Source: Flavobacteriales bacterium (GTDB lineage: Bacteria; Bacteroidota; Bacteroidia; Flavobacteriales_E; Vicingaceae). Taken from it: DNA of 64,000 nt. Position numbers and translations under genes: made by a program. Under the pieces are notes generated by a model that was given only the letters and a program-made list of their open reading frames with translations, was not told the DNA's origin and searched no databases. The stretch lies in NCBI GenBank assembly GCA_013359255.1, contig JABWCF010000008.1:1-64000 (forward strand). Direction: 5' to 3'. Of this stretch, positions 25,818-35,016 are shown one piece after another (the first letter of the stretch is position 1; every line of letters begins with the position of its first letter).

Positions 25818-26726
25818 TTATTTAAGTAAGCCATACGGAAATCTATCAACTTTTAAGTTTCTTGTAAAGTCTGAGTTTCCGAAACTCTGTTTTGCGTTTT
25901 CAACTAGTGGTAGATGCTCACTTTCTTTATAGTCATAAAAACATAATAAAGTGGAGCCTTGAGTATTGTTTCCAATTGTATTTGCTATGCCAAACAGTTT
26001 TAACAAATCATCTTTACTAAAACTATCAATAGAGAAAAGCACGACCGTAGTTTCATTTCCTTTTCTTGCGATAATTGGCAAGATGCTACCATTTATATAT
26101 TCAATAGGAAGTATACTCCCACTTCTTAAGTTGCCATCACCTGCATTCAGACCTGATAGAAAATAAATGAACTCAACCTTATAATCGCCAACTGGGAAAT
26201 TTATTTTCATGTAATTAATTGCGTCATATATGAATAATATACGCTTGTTATCAACCAGAAAAACACCATCATGTACTACACCAGTATTCAGTTCAATTTT
26301 ATTTAATCTTGATATTAAATCGTCATTTTCACTTTCCGCATTGTTTAACCAAAATAAAATACCTCTATAGAAAAAAGTATCTATGTTGTCTGAGTTTGTT
26401 TGTAACTCTTGATTTTGCTCAGATTTTTTATACGACTCAATTGTTTTTACTAAATCTGTATAATGTCCTTTAAAATCTTTAACAAGGCTTGATGGATATG
26501 GATTTTTACTGTATTTAGATGAATAATGTACGACAACTACAGAATTACTAATCATTGGATTTACATAGTGAAATAGTCCATCTAAGCCATTTGAATTTTT
26601 CCTATGTTCTTCATCAATACTTACTATATCAATATTTCGCTGAGGGTCAAACCACCCAATAGATTTAAGAAAATCAATAATTACTTTTTCACCTATGTCA
26701 CCTAATCTTTTTGAAAATTCTCCCAT
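25818..26726 (-). CDS. PD-(D/E)XK-like, GapS4a-like protein
   Basis: A 302-residue protein. The N-terminus MGEFSKRLGDIGEKVIIDFLKSIGWFD with a conserved Glu, then an Asp in NGLDGLFHYV and a hydrophobic strand ending in VVVVHYSSKYSK, follow the E-D-xxK spacing of a degenerate PD-(D/E)XK nuclease core. The arrangement resembles GapS4a. The remainder, with FYRGILFWLNNAESENDD and STLLCFYDYKESEHLPLVENAKQSF, is uncharacterised. Likely a defence nuclease acting with the next gene; the link is inferred from order and partial motifs. Confidence 0.5.
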   Translation of the reverse strand: MGEFSKRLGDIGEKVIIDFLKSIGWFDPQRNIDIVSIDEEHRKNSNGLDGLFHYVNPMISNSVVVVHYSSKYSKNPYPSSLVKDFKGHYTDLVKTIESYKKSEQNQELQTNSDNIDTFFYRGILFWLNNAESENDDLISRLNKIELNTGVVHDGVFLVDNKRILFIYDAINYMKINFPVGDYKVEFIYFLSGLNAGDGNLRSGSILPIEYINGSILPIIARKGNETTVVLFSIDSFSKDDLLKLFGIANTIGNNTQGSTLLCFYDYKESEHLPLVENAKQSFGNSDFTRNLKVDRFPYGLLK

Positions 26727-26738
26727 AGTTTATGTTTT

Positions 26739-27593
26739 TTAAATGTAGCTTTCTAAAAACTTGATACTGTCTTTCTTGTCCTTAAAACTCGCTTCAATTC
26801 TGTCGCCTGTGTTGTATTTGATAATGATTTCGTATTTGCTTAACGGAAGTTTTGGTTTGTCTTCCGAATACTTTTTCAGAAAGTCAATTGCTTCGGTTAC
26901 GCTGTTTGAAATGTTCTCTTGTCCGTGAAGTGGTAAAATGATTATGCGTTCAATGAAACGAGAAACAGAATCGGAAAGTGAACTTAAAAATTCGTCAACG
27001 CCTTTTTTGTTCAGTTTCAATAATTCCTTGGCAACATCTTCTTTATTCGGCAACTTATTCCAACTCTCAATTTTCTTTCTGAAATCGGTTTCAGCTGTTT
27101 TCTCGTCAAACGCTGCATTGATTCCGAATTTTGCAAATGCTTTTACAACGGAATCATAAGGAAAATAAAGCACACCAAAACCAAGTGATTTCAATTGTGT
27201 CAATGCTCCTTCGGTAAACACACCTGCCAACACAACGCCAACAAATGGTGATGAACTTTTGTATTTGGTTGCCAATGGCAAAACTGCACTTTGTATTTCT
27301 TGTGCTTTGTTTCTTGAATGTTTAGTGTATCGTCTCCATGCGGATTCTATAAACGCAACAGGAACACCAATTTTGTTTTCTGTTCCGCCACGTTCAAGCA
27401 CAAAGTCTAAATCGTGTTTGTTGTTGTTGGCATCAGTCCAAGAAACTTTCTTTCCTGAACGTGCTTTGCGTTCACCTTTCTTGTCAAGGTAAAGTTTATG
27501 TTTTCGTGCAAACTTCTGTAAATGTGGCTCCAATGCCAATTCTAAAAGGTCGCCAATTATTTGTCCGAATTTATGTGCTGGTGATTCTGCCAT
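26739..27593 (-). CDS. putative Type II restriction endonuclease
   Basis: A 284-residue protein 3 bp after a DNA methyltransferase. HDLDFVLERGG...GVPVAFIESAWRRYTKHSRNKAQEI gives the D...E spacing of a PD-(D/E)XK nuclease, though Lys of the ExK pair is replaced (ESA). SPFVGVVLAGVFTEGALTQLKSLGFGVLYFPYDSVVKAF resembles the strand-rich core of REases that travel with TSPPY methyltransferases. The order controller, methyltransferase, nuclease supports the call. Recognition site unknown. Confidence 0.65.
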   Translation of the reverse strand: MAESPAHKFGQIIGDLLELALEPHLQKFARKHKLYLDKKGERKARSGKKVSWTDANNNKHDLDFVLERGGTENKIGVPVAFIESAWRRYTKHSRNKAQEIQSAVLPLATKYKSSSPFVGVVLAGVFTEGALTQLKSLGFGVLYFPYDSVVKAFAKFGINAAFDEKTAETDFRKKIESWNKLPNKEDVAKELLKLNKKGVDEFLSSLSDSVSRFIERIIILPLHGQENISNSVTEAIDFLKKYSEDKPKLPLSKYEIIIKYNTGDRIEASFKDKKDSIKFLESYI

Positions 27594-27596
27594 TTC

Positions 27597-28892
27597 TTAA
27601 CTATTTATCCAAAGTCTGCCTTCGTGTAAAGGAACTGTGTGTTTTCTATTTTTCCATTTAATATTTCTGTCTCTCAATTTTTCAAAAGAGTAATCGCTGA
27701 AACCTGCTGAAATTGCCAACTCGCCAAGCCATTTGTCAACAGGAACATAAATTCCGTAAGGTGCTGAATCACCAATCACAAAACACATTTTGCAGTTTTC
27801 ATTTGTTACTCGTCTTAAAGAATGAAACACATCTGCAAGGTCGTTGAAGTATGCTGCTATCATTAAATGATAATTCTTTTTACCACCATGTTTTAAGCGT
27901 TCTTCTTTAAGTGTTCCATACACTTCTAATAGTTCCGATTTAATTATGTCTAATCTCGGATTCTCTAGAATACTGTCAATGCTGTCACCAAGCCTTGAAA
28001 CATGTTGTGTGCAAGCTCTCACTAAATGTTTTCTCACATTGTCTTGTAAGTCAGCCCAACCGCTAATGTCGCCCCAAAAAGTCATTTCAAGTCTTGTTGC
28101 ATCAGCATAGTCGTAATTGTTAGCATAAGGAGGCGAAGTAATTACAAGGTCGCCCCAACCGTCAGGAATTGATTCAATGTTTCTTGCATCTTCATTTAAG
28201 ATAATTGAATCAACTACATTCTTGAAACGGTTTTGAGTTCGTTTCATATCTAGGTACATGTCGTTAACTTTTGCTTCAAAAGCAACGAAAGGGTCAATTA
28301 CTTTTGACTTAGTTTTGTTGGGCTGAATGTATTGCCATTGTGCCGTTCCAACTGGTGAGGTAGTTCTAAGAATTGCAGTAATGATAAACCAATTGAAGTT
28401 TTTAATTTCTTCATCTTGATTGGTGTCGAGCCAAGTTTGTTTAAGTGCTTCCAATTTTTGAATAGTTTCTAATGGATAGCAACTCATTATCAGTTTAGGA
28501 AATTCTGTTTTTGTTATCTTTTTACCCTTTGCTATTTTCAATAACGCAAGTGCTTCTTCTTTGAATTTATCGGCAGGATAATTCCAATTCAACTTTGCTT
28601 TTGCAATTCGATAAATATATGGGTGTGCTTCAACTCCATAAGATTCAACACCTGCAAATTCGCTTTCAATCAGAACAGTTCCTGAACCAGCAAATGGGTC
28701 TATAATTCTTGTCCGTCCGTTGCTTATTTCTTCTCGGATAAGTTCGCTTACCCAAGCTGCTGAAAATCCTGCTGTGTATCTATACCATTTGTGAATTGGC
28801 ATTTTCATGTTGTCGGCAAAAGTGGCGGTGTAATCCTGCTCAACTTTTACTTCATCAGGAAATAAGTCCAAGGTTTGTGTCTGATATGCCAT
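27597..28892 (-). CDS. amino-DNA methyltransferase (TSPPY type)
   Basis: Modifies adenine N6 or cytosine N4 in DNA. I start it at MAYQTQTLDLFPDE (28892, 431 aa), 7 bp after the stop of the regulator gene; the upstream ATG at 28943 would overlap that gene. The SAM motif IDPFAGSGTVLIES is at about residues 64-77 and the catalytic TSPPYANNYDY at about 252-262, so motif I precedes IV, as in alpha/gamma-type enzymes. RYTAGFSAAWVSELI precedes motif I. Protective partner of the nuclease next door. Confidence 0.9.
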   Translation of the reverse strand: MAYQTQTLDLFPDEVKVEQDYTATFADNMKMPIHKWYRYTAGFSAAWVSELIREEISNGRTRIIDPFAGSGTVLIESEFAGVESYGVEAHPYIYRIAKAKLNWNYPADKFKEEALALLKIAKGKKITKTEFPKLIMSCYPLETIQKLEALKQTWLDTNQDEEIKNFNWFIITAILRTTSPVGTAQWQYIQPNKTKSKVIDPFVAFEAKVNDMYLDMKRTQNRFKNVVDSIILNEDARNIESIPDGWGDLVITSPPYANNYDYADATRLEMTFWGDISGWADLQDNVRKHLVRACTQHVSRLGDSIDSILENPRLDIIKSELLEVYGTLKEERLKHGGKKNYHLMIAAYFNDLADVFHSLRRVTNENCKMCFVIGDSAPYGIYVPVDKWLGELAISAGFSDYSFEKLRDRNIKWKNRKHTVPLHEGRLWINS

Positions 28893-28899
28893 ATTCGTT

Positions 28900-29205
28900 C
28901 TATTTAGCTTTTTTGAGGTATTTGATTTCTTCTTCTGCCGCAATTAAAATGTCTTTTGCGTATTTCTCGTCTGCCAGTTGATAAGCAACTTGTTTGCTCA
29001 TAAATCTTATAACCAAATCTTTTTCATCCACCTTGAAAGTCTTGGCAATAAGTGGCAACATTTGTCGACTTACTGGTCGTTCTCCACGTTCCAATTTACT
29101 TAGTGTGCTTTGGTCTATGTCGAGTATTGCAGCAAGTTTGCGTAAAGGCATTTCTGCCTGTTCTCTTAACTGTCTGATGTAGTCGCCTAAATTTTCTGTT
29201 TGCAT
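28900..29205 (-). CDS. XRE-family regulator (controller protein)
   Basis: A 101-residue helix-turn-helix protein: GDYIRQLREQAEMPLRKLAAILDIDQSTLSKLERGERPVSRQMLPLIAKTFKVDEKDLV is a full XRE domain, followed by a charged helical tail. It is first in the restriction-modification operon, the position of Type II controller proteins that time nuclease expression. A 16-bp inverted repeat lies 15 bp before its start. Confidence 0.88.
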   Translation of the reverse strand: MQTENLGDYIRQLREQAEMPLRKLAAILDIDQSTLSKLERGERPVSRQMLPLIAKTFKVDEKDLVIRFMSKQVAYQLADEKYAKDILIAAEEEIKYLKKAK

Positions 29206-29220
29206 CTTGAAATATGTTTC

Positions 29221-29236
29221 TTGACAATGATGTCAA
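29221..29236 (-). promoter_or_regulatory. probable operator of the XRE controller
   Basis: TTGACAATGATGTCAA is an exact inverted repeat (TTGACA, 4 bp, TGTCAA) placed 15 bp upstream of the controller start, where autoregulatory binding of an XRE dimer would act on the whole operon. Confidence 0.55.
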
Positions 29237-29309
29237 ATATATGAAGATGTTTTTTATTGGTTTCCAAAAAAGTCAAATTGTTTTCAACATCTTATTGCGG
29301 GTCGGCAAA

Positions 29310-29373
29310 ATTGGCTCTTTTGGGGTTTGCTCTGGGTAGGGTTGTGCGGTAGGGCAAACCCCAAATGTGCCAA
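29310..29373. repeat. second-family hairpin B2
   Basis: ATTGGCTCTTTTGGGGTTTGC pairs with GCAAACCCCAAATGTGCCAAT, with the same TCT/TGT internal loop as the other copies. It marks the 5' end of the six-gene cassette. The rest of 29206-29542 holds the operator, the AT-rich inverted match (29386-29430) and no gene. Confidence 0.65.
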
Positions 29374-29542
29374 TGTGGGTGGGCATAAAATTATTTTTTA
29401 AAATGTGCGGTGGGAAAAATTTTTAAAACCTTTTGCGTTGGCATGAGAGTCGGGAAAGTCAGGTCAGTTTGTGTCAAAGAACAGCGAAAAAGTCTGTCGA
29501 GTTACTGTCGTTTGGTTGTGGTCGTGTCGGTCAAATACGCTT

Positions 29543-29676
29543 GCTGGTAACGGTCGAGTGTATGTGCCGTAAGGGATTGCGGGGCAGTATCCTGTCCACC
29601 GACACGAAAGTTTGAGCGGGCTACAATGCTTGAATACCCAATGAAACCCTTATGGCATATACACTTTGTTAGCGTT
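29543..29676 (-). repeat. attC-like hairpin 6, divergent interior
   Basis: Arms GTGTATGTGCCGTAAGGG and CCCTTATGGCATATACAC. Cores are GCTGGTAAC (left) and GTTAGCGTT (right). The interior differs from the main family (ATCCTGTCCACC replaces ACTGTCA), yet the matched-terminus rule holds on both sides. Confidence 0.75.
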
Positions 29677-29707
29677 TCGTTGTTCATTTTATCATTATTT
29701 TTCTTTC

Positions 29708-29720
29708 ATTTTTGCTGCAT
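29708..29720 (+). repeat. inverted match to 34962-34974
   Basis: ATTTTTGCTGCAT here and its exact complement at 34962-34974 lie at similar depth inside the two ends of the helicase/PLD cassette, between the outer core and the B hairpin, as part of a diverged terminal inverted repeat. Confidence 0.5.
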
Positions 29721-29747
29721 TGGCATTCTGTCCGTGCGTTGGCAAGA

Positions 29748-29805
29748 CATACTCTTTTGCAATTTTTGGTCAAACGTTGGCTCGTGCGAATTGCAAATGT
29801 GTATG
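29748..29805. repeat. second-family hairpin B3
   Basis: CATACTCTTTTGCAATT pairs with AATTGCAAATGTGTATG around the constant TCT/TGT loop. It ends 3 bp before the stop codon of the PLD gene, at the 3' end of the helicase cassette. Confidence 0.62.
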
Positions 29806-29808
29806 GCT

Positions 29809-31266
29809 TTAGGGCAGGGTTGCATATATTTTTAAGTCTTTCCATTCTGATAATTTATTTATATCGGTATGGTCAAATTTTCCATTTACAACAACAAATT
29901 TAGATTTCTTTCCTTTTTCTTCTTCAACTTCAATTACTTCAAATTTGTCTGCCCCATTGTCTTTGTATTTATTTGGCAAATCCTCAATCTCTGCTGTGAG
30001 TTTAACTTTCAAGGTTTTTGTCGAACTGTCTTTGATGTCAAACTTCTGATTAAAGAAAGAAAACAGGTCGGCAACTTTTACAATTTTTCTGCTATCCGTT
30101 TTCTTATCATCAAGTAAAACTTTCGTTGTGAGTTTTCTGTCTTTGAAAATCTGAATCTCTTTCAGGTCTTTCACATTAGCAACGTTAATTGCTTTTGACG
30201 GAAAATTTTCTTGCCAACTTTGATGAATCGTTGCAAGGTCTTTTGTCTGTTCGACATTTAACTTCACTCCAACTTCAAAACCATTTTCAAGTCCGCTTGC
30301 AATTAGGTTCGCAGTAAAAACAAAACCATCTTTGCCGTCAATCAGCAATGACTTAGAATGTGTGAGTGGATGAAAATAAATTTGAACACCTGCCTCCAAA
30401 AGTTCTTTCAGTTGTTCATTAAATTGCTTTTCAATAGGTCTGCAAAAAAGAGTTACGGAAATATTTTGTTTCGCTTTGTCAGCTATTGCTTTTACCAACT
30501 CAATGCTTTTGTCAATCTGAAAAGTAGAAAACGAAATTGTCAATTTCGCATTGTTCACAGCTGCTAACAAAGATTTATTAAGTGAATTGTTTTTGTTGTT
30601 TGGTGATGTCAGTAAAATGTTTTCAAGTTTCGGCAAACTGAATTTGTTTATTGGTTTCACTTTCGCAAACTCGTTGCTTGCTGATTGTTCGTCTGTTGAA
30701 TGTTCCCAAAAATGATAAACGAATACTTTAAAAAGTTCTTCACATTGTTCGCTGGATAACTCAACCGCTAACTCTGGATTTTTTGTAAATCCGTTTTCAG
30801 TAAAGTTGTTTGTGCAAACAAAACCTTTTGGTTTTGTTGTTGGGTCAATGAGAATGTATTTGCCGTGAAAGTTTTCTGCTGTCCTATGAATAAAATGATT
30901 TCTGAATTTGTTATCTAGCAATGCAATGTAGTTTGCTTTTATAAAGTCCTCTTCTTCTTCAATGGTTTCTTTTAGTCTTGCTTCTGCTGAACTTAATACA
31001 AAAACTTTTACGTCCCTTTCTTCAACTGCTTTTATTAATGTATCAATTATTTCAGTGTCTTGGATTAAGAATGACTGCAAGCATACCATTTGCTTTGCAC
31101 TGTCGACAGCCTTAATGATTTTTGACAACAAAACTTTTCCTTCTCCAGATTCAATCACCGATAGTTTTTCTTTTTCGGTAGATTTCCATCCCAAACCATT
31201 AGGTAATATTGGAAACTGAATTGTTCCTTCGTTAATAATATTTATTTCTTTAATTAAAGTTTTCAT
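29809..31266 (-). CDS. phospholipase D-family nuclease, two HKD motifs
   Basis: A 485-residue PLD-superfamily protein with both half-sites in one chain: FHGKYILIDPTT (HxKx4D) with the following FVCTNNFTENG, and THSKSLLIDGKDGFVFTANLIASG. No signal peptide, so it is cytoplasmic and more likely a nuclease than a lipase. The C-terminal region (after residue 360) is a charged extension of unknown fold. Last of three genes spaced by 2 bp; with the SF1 helicase it matches the helicase-plus-PLD make-up of Mokosh anti-phage systems. Confidence 0.82.
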   Translation of the reverse strand: MKTLIKEINIINEGTIQFPILPNGLGWKSTEKEKLSVIESGEGKVLLSKIIKAVDSAKQMVCLQSFLIQDTEIIDTLIKAVEERDVKVFVLSSAEARLKETIEEEEDFIKANYIALLDNKFRNHFIHRTAENFHGKYILIDPTTKPKGFVCTNNFTENGFTKNPELAVELSSEQCEELFKVFVYHFWEHSTDEQSASNEFAKVKPINKFSLPKLENILLTSPNNKNNSLNKSLLAAVNNAKLTISFSTFQIDKSIELVKAIADKAKQNISVTLFCRPIEKQFNEQLKELLEAGVQIYFHPLTHSKSLLIDGKDGFVFTANLIASGLENGFEVGVKLNVEQTKDLATIHQSWQENFPSKAINVANVKDLKEIQIFKDRKLTTKVLLDDKKTDSRKIVKVADLFSFFNQKFDIKDSSTKTLKVKLTAEIEDLPNKYKDNGADKFEVIEVEEEKGKKSKFVVVNGKFDHTDINKLSEWKDLKIYATLP

Positions 31267-31268
31267 TT

Positions 31269-32342
31269 CTAATAATTGAGATAGTCAATAGTTTCAAGTT
31301 TGGCAATTTGGTAAAAAGCATCTTTTCTTTCATAAAATATTTCCGAAAGTTCTTTTCTTTTTGGAACTTTCACTTTATAATGTAAAAGAATTGGCTTTGC
31401 CAATTCGCTAGTATAATCTTTAAAAATATTTTCGTCAAGAAAATAGTCATTCATATTCTTATAAAGCAACTCCCAATACCACAAATCAGCGTTTTCTTGG
31501 TTGCTTGGAATATGAGAAATACTTTCAAGTTCAACTTGGTTAAATTGATTTCTCCGAAAAATAGGTTTTAAGATTTTTACTTTTCTGTTGAATGAAAGAT
31601 TGTCTTTGTTAAATTCTGAAAGAATTGCTTTTTTGTCTTGGTCATATTCAAATTCTGAACAATTAAGAAGTAATTCCACTTGCAAAGAATTTTCCTCTAT
31701 TTCAAAATCAGTTTGAAATAAAAGTTGATTCTCTTTGCTAATTTTCATTACTGACTCATTTCCATTGGATTGTATTTCCAAATTGCAATTAACTGATTTT
31801 AATTGAAAGCATTTTTCTTCAACATCTTCAATCAAAACTTCTGTTTTATTGATGGAAAGAATTTGATTTTCGTATTGTCTGATTTCTCTTGGTGTTACTA
31901 AAATGTTGTTGTTCCTGTTGTCCTCTGCTCGTTCAACTTTTTCTGTTCTGATAATTCTCTGTTCTATTAAATTAGTTTTTGAAATATAAACATTATAAAC
32001 TCCTTTCTCTCCAATCCAAAATGATTTATCTGTTGCACTTTGCTGTCCTAAGTCAGTAAGAACATAATTAGCAAAAGTATTTTGATATGTTTGGCGGTAG
32101 CCAAACATATTGCTTTGCACTTTTTGCAAATATCCTTGTTGTTCTAAACGTTTCAATAAATTCTCACATGCTCTTACTGGTAATGAAGTCAAAAGATTTT
32201 GTTGCAATGAATTAGCAGTAACTTCTTCTTGCTCCTGAGCAAGGATTAAAACTGAAATAAAAGGACTTTGCTTTGTCTTTAGTTTTAATGCAAGTTCTAC
32301 TTGAAAAACGTCTATGTCTTCGGTTCGTTTAAGTACAATCAT
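31269..32342 (-). CDS. uncharacterised middle protein of helicase/PLD module
   Basis: A 357-residue protein I do not recognise. The N-terminal 110 residues (FQVELALKLKTKQSPFISVLILAQ...LPVRACENLLKRLEQQGYLQKV...YVLTDLGQQSA) read like a winged-helix domain with a closing beta-hairpin. The rest is beta-rich without clear catalytic residues. It is tightly packed between helicase and PLD genes (2 bp each side), so it is an integral third component, perhaps a DNA/RNA sensor or adaptor. Its presence separates this locus from two-gene Mokosh. Confidence 0.6.
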   Translation of the reverse strand: MIVLKRTEDIDVFQVELALKLKTKQSPFISVLILAQEQEEVTANSLQQNLLTSLPVRACENLLKRLEQQGYLQKVQSNMFGYRQTYQNTFANYVLTDLGQQSATDKSFWIGEKGVYNVYISKTNLIEQRIIRTEKVERAEDNRNNNILVTPREIRQYENQILSINKTEVLIEDVEEKCFQLKSVNCNLEIQSNGNESVMKISKENQLLFQTDFEIEENSLQVELLLNCSEFEYDQDKKAILSEFNKDNLSFNRKVKILKPIFRRNQFNQVELESISHIPSNQENADLWYWELLYKNMNDYFLDENIFKDYTSELAKPILLHYKVKVPKRKELSEIFYERKDAFYQIAKLETIDYLNY

Positions 32343-32344
32343 AT

Positions 32345-34831
32345 TTAATAGCGAATAGTTGATTCAAAATTAGTTGCTAAATCCCTTAGTGCTTTAAGTT
32401 TTGCTCTTTCTTTAAACCAAGGTCTGTTTCCAAACAATATAAGTTTATGCCTTGCTCTTGTAAGTGCAACATTCAGTCTATTCGGACTGTTGAAATGTGC
32501 ATCACGGGTGTTTTTTGTAAATCCAAGCAAAACTAAATCTGCTTCTTGTCCTTGAAATTTGTCAACCGTATAAAGATAAATGTCAGCATTGTGCTTATGA
32601 AACTTTGAAAAGAAACCTTGCTTGGTAATTCTTCTGATTCTTCTTCTCAACTCTGTTTCCTGATTCAAGTAGAAAGTCAAAACAGCAACTTCATATTTTT
32701 CTCCGTTTGGTTTTGGATTGTCTTTCGCCCAATCTAAAAACTTTACAAGTTCTCTTTCAATGTCGTTTGCTTCTGTGGGGTTAATTATTTTTTCACCTCG
32801 CTTATTTCCTGTTGAATCGTTATTGTAAATCCATTTTACAATTGGTTCATTCAAAGCATATTTCCAACCTCTGTTTTCTAAAACAGTGTTTGCGGATTTT
32901 AAATTATTTTCGTAAAAATTCTCTTTTGATGTCTTTGCAATGTCAGGGTGCATCCTGTGTTGATAAGTGAGTGAAACAAACCTACTCGTTTTGTAATGAG
33001 GGTGAAACCCGTCACTCAAAACTCTGTTGCTTGCTTGTCCGCTACCTTTACCAATTCCGTTTTGCAAAAGTTCAAGTATGGAAGGAAATACAAGCCGCTT
33101 GATTTGATTGATGTCGTCAAGAATTTTATTTGGGATGAGATAGTTTAATTCTCTATCAATGTTTTCAAACTCTGTCCCTGCATTTCTGAAACTGAAACTT
33201 TGATTCAGTCGGCTTGAAACCATTTCACTCCATTCTTCTTGTCGGCTGTCAAACAAATAGGGTAGTGGATTTTTGTATGACTGCCTTGCATATTCTTGTC
33301 TGTATCGCTGTTGCAAACTGCTTGTTTCTCCATTGATGAAAATGCTTTTCACCTGAATGTTGTTTGAAAGAAGTTGTTTCACTCGGCTTTCATTTTTTGC
33401 AATTACAACATCAGCAGAATTTATTTTTGCAATGTTGATTTCGTTTACTTCCCAATTTTCTTCAACTGTTTCAACTACCAACTCTCTGCTTTCTACAAAT
33501 TGTTTTTCGGTGTTTGGGTTTTGGTCTGTAAAAAAAACTTTGAGGCAATCTTCAAATTTCTTGTCGTCTAATTTTGATTTGAGTTCAAACTGTTTGACTA
33601 TTGATTTTTGAATTTCAGCATCCAACATTGTTGCGATGTTTTCTGAAACATAATCGTTCTCTACATATGGCGAAAGTTGTTTTACATCACCAACCAAAAT
33701 CCATTTCTTGGCATGAAGTGCTGGAACAATGAAGTCAGAGAAAGTAACCTTTGATGCTTCGTCAACAATAAGCACATCAAAACTTGCTCCTTGCTTATTG
33801 GCTCTGATGTCGGGGTGTTGCAAAATTCCAATCATTGTTCCTGCAACAAGATTTGCAGAATCAAGAATGATTTTTTCTATCGGGTCAATTTCTTTTTCCT
33901 CTTTCTTGTAAAGGTTTGTCAAAAGGAACTTTTGACTTTCAAGTTTCTGATTTTTTTTCAGATGCTTTTCAATATCTGCTTTATAAGTCGCAACAAGGTT
34001 GCGAAGTAAATATGGTCTTACATTTTCTTTAACTGGTTTTTCAAAACGACTTATTCTTACTGGCACAATTTCCTTATCGCAAATTTCTTTGTATCTCCCT
34101 TTTATTCTCTCAATCACATTGTCAATTGCTGCATGAGTTGCAGAACAAAGTAAAACTCGTTTGCCTTCTGCTGTGTACTGCATTATCAATTCTATAATTG
34201 TTGTTGTCTTGCCTGAACCTGGCGGTCCCTCCATTAATGCAAAATCTTTTGTCTGCAAACCTTTGAAAACAAATTCTCTTTGCTCCTCAACTCCGTCTTT
34301 TGTTTCGTCTGTGAGAATTGTCCAAGGTAATTCCTTCTCGTAAAAACTCTGTTGCCAAAACCTGTTTTCGGGAAAACCGAATAATTCTAAAAGCGGTTGA
34401 TGCTCTTTAAGTGGTCGGTGACGAAGATTGTCAAGTGCTCTTTTCTGTTGTTCAAGTTGGTAAGTGTCGGGCTTTAAATAAATCGTGTCGCCTTGAATGT
34501 CGGTTTCAAGTGTTATGTAATTTTCATCTTCGTTTTGGTCTTCAATTTCAATAGTAACTTCTCGGTTAAAATTTCGCTTTTGGTCAAATATGCTTTTTGT
34601 ATTTTCGTTGAAAAGCAATTCAATTGCTTTTTCAGATTTCTTGTTTGAAGGAATTTCTGGGATATATCTTGTTTCTCCTTCTACAACTGTTTTTGTTACT
34701 TTTATTGAAAGGGTTTCTCTTTTCAATAATTCAATAGATTTATTTATAAAGTCAGTATAACGCCTAATGTCATAATCTGCATTAAGTAAAACTTTGTTGT
34801 CAACGCCTGTATTTAAGTGAAACAAATTCAT
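32345..34831 (-). CDS. SF1 (COG1112/DNA2-like) helicase
   Basis: An 828-residue superfamily 1 helicase. Motif I is EGPPGSGKTTTIIELI, motif II VLIVDEASKVTFSD, motif III LVGDVKQLSPYV; the QHRMHP block, then KFQGQEADLVLLGFT (V) and NVALTRARHKLILFG (VI) follow. This set is typical of the Upf1/DNA2 clade acting on RNA or DNA. The first 190 residues are a family-specific N-terminal region. It heads a three-gene operon with an unknown protein and a PLD nuclease. Anti-phage defence is the likely role. Confidence 0.9.
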   Translation of the reverse strand: MNLFHLNTGVDNKVLLNADYDIRRYTDFINKSIELLKRETLSIKVTKTVVEGETRYIPEIPSNKKSEKAIELLFNENTKSIFDQKRNFNREVTIEIEDQNEDENYITLETDIQGDTIYLKPDTYQLEQQKRALDNLRHRPLKEHQPLLELFGFPENRFWQQSFYEKELPWTILTDETKDGVEEQREFVFKGLQTKDFALMEGPPGSGKTTTIIELIMQYTAEGKRVLLCSATHAAIDNVIERIKGRYKEICDKEIVPVRISRFEKPVKENVRPYLLRNLVATYKADIEKHLKKNQKLESQKFLLTNLYKKEEKEIDPIEKIILDSANLVAGTMIGILQHPDIRANKQGASFDVLIVDEASKVTFSDFIVPALHAKKWILVGDVKQLSPYVENDYVSENIATMLDAEIQKSIVKQFELKSKLDDKKFEDCLKVFFTDQNPNTEKQFVESRELVVETVEENWEVNEINIAKINSADVVIAKNESRVKQLLSNNIQVKSIFINGETSSLQQRYRQEYARQSYKNPLPYLFDSRQEEWSEMVSSRLNQSFSFRNAGTEFENIDRELNYLIPNKILDDINQIKRLVFPSILELLQNGIGKGSGQASNRVLSDGFHPHYKTSRFVSLTYQHRMHPDIAKTSKENFYENNLKSANTVLENRGWKYALNEPIVKWIYNNDSTGNKRGEKIINPTEANDIERELVKFLDWAKDNPKPNGEKYEVAVLTFYLNQETELRRRIRRITKQGFFSKFHKHNADIYLYTVDKFQGQEADLVLLGFTKNTRDAHFNSPNRLNVALTRARHKLILFGNRPWFKERAKLKALRDLATNFESTIRY

Positions 34832-34864
34832 TTACATCATATCATTATTGAGGGTTGGCAAAAT

Positions 34865-34926
34865 GAAGGCTCTTTTGGCTTTGCGAAGCGTTGGCTTTTG
34901 TGTCGGGCAAAGACAAATGTGCCTGA
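34865..34926. repeat. second-family hairpin B4
   Basis: AAGGCTCTTTTGGCTTTGC pairs with GCAAAGACAAATGTGCCTG; the TCT/TGT internal loop is kept. It marks the 5' end of the helicase cassette. The gene-free stretch 34832-35168 otherwise holds the inverted match at 34962-34974 and hairpin 5. Confidence 0.62.
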
Positions 34927-35016
34927 ATGTGCGGTGGGTTTCCGTTTCCTTTTTTGTCTTTATGCAGCAAAAATACCTTTGTCATTCTGTCGTCTGTTTT
35001 GTCTTTTTACAATGAA

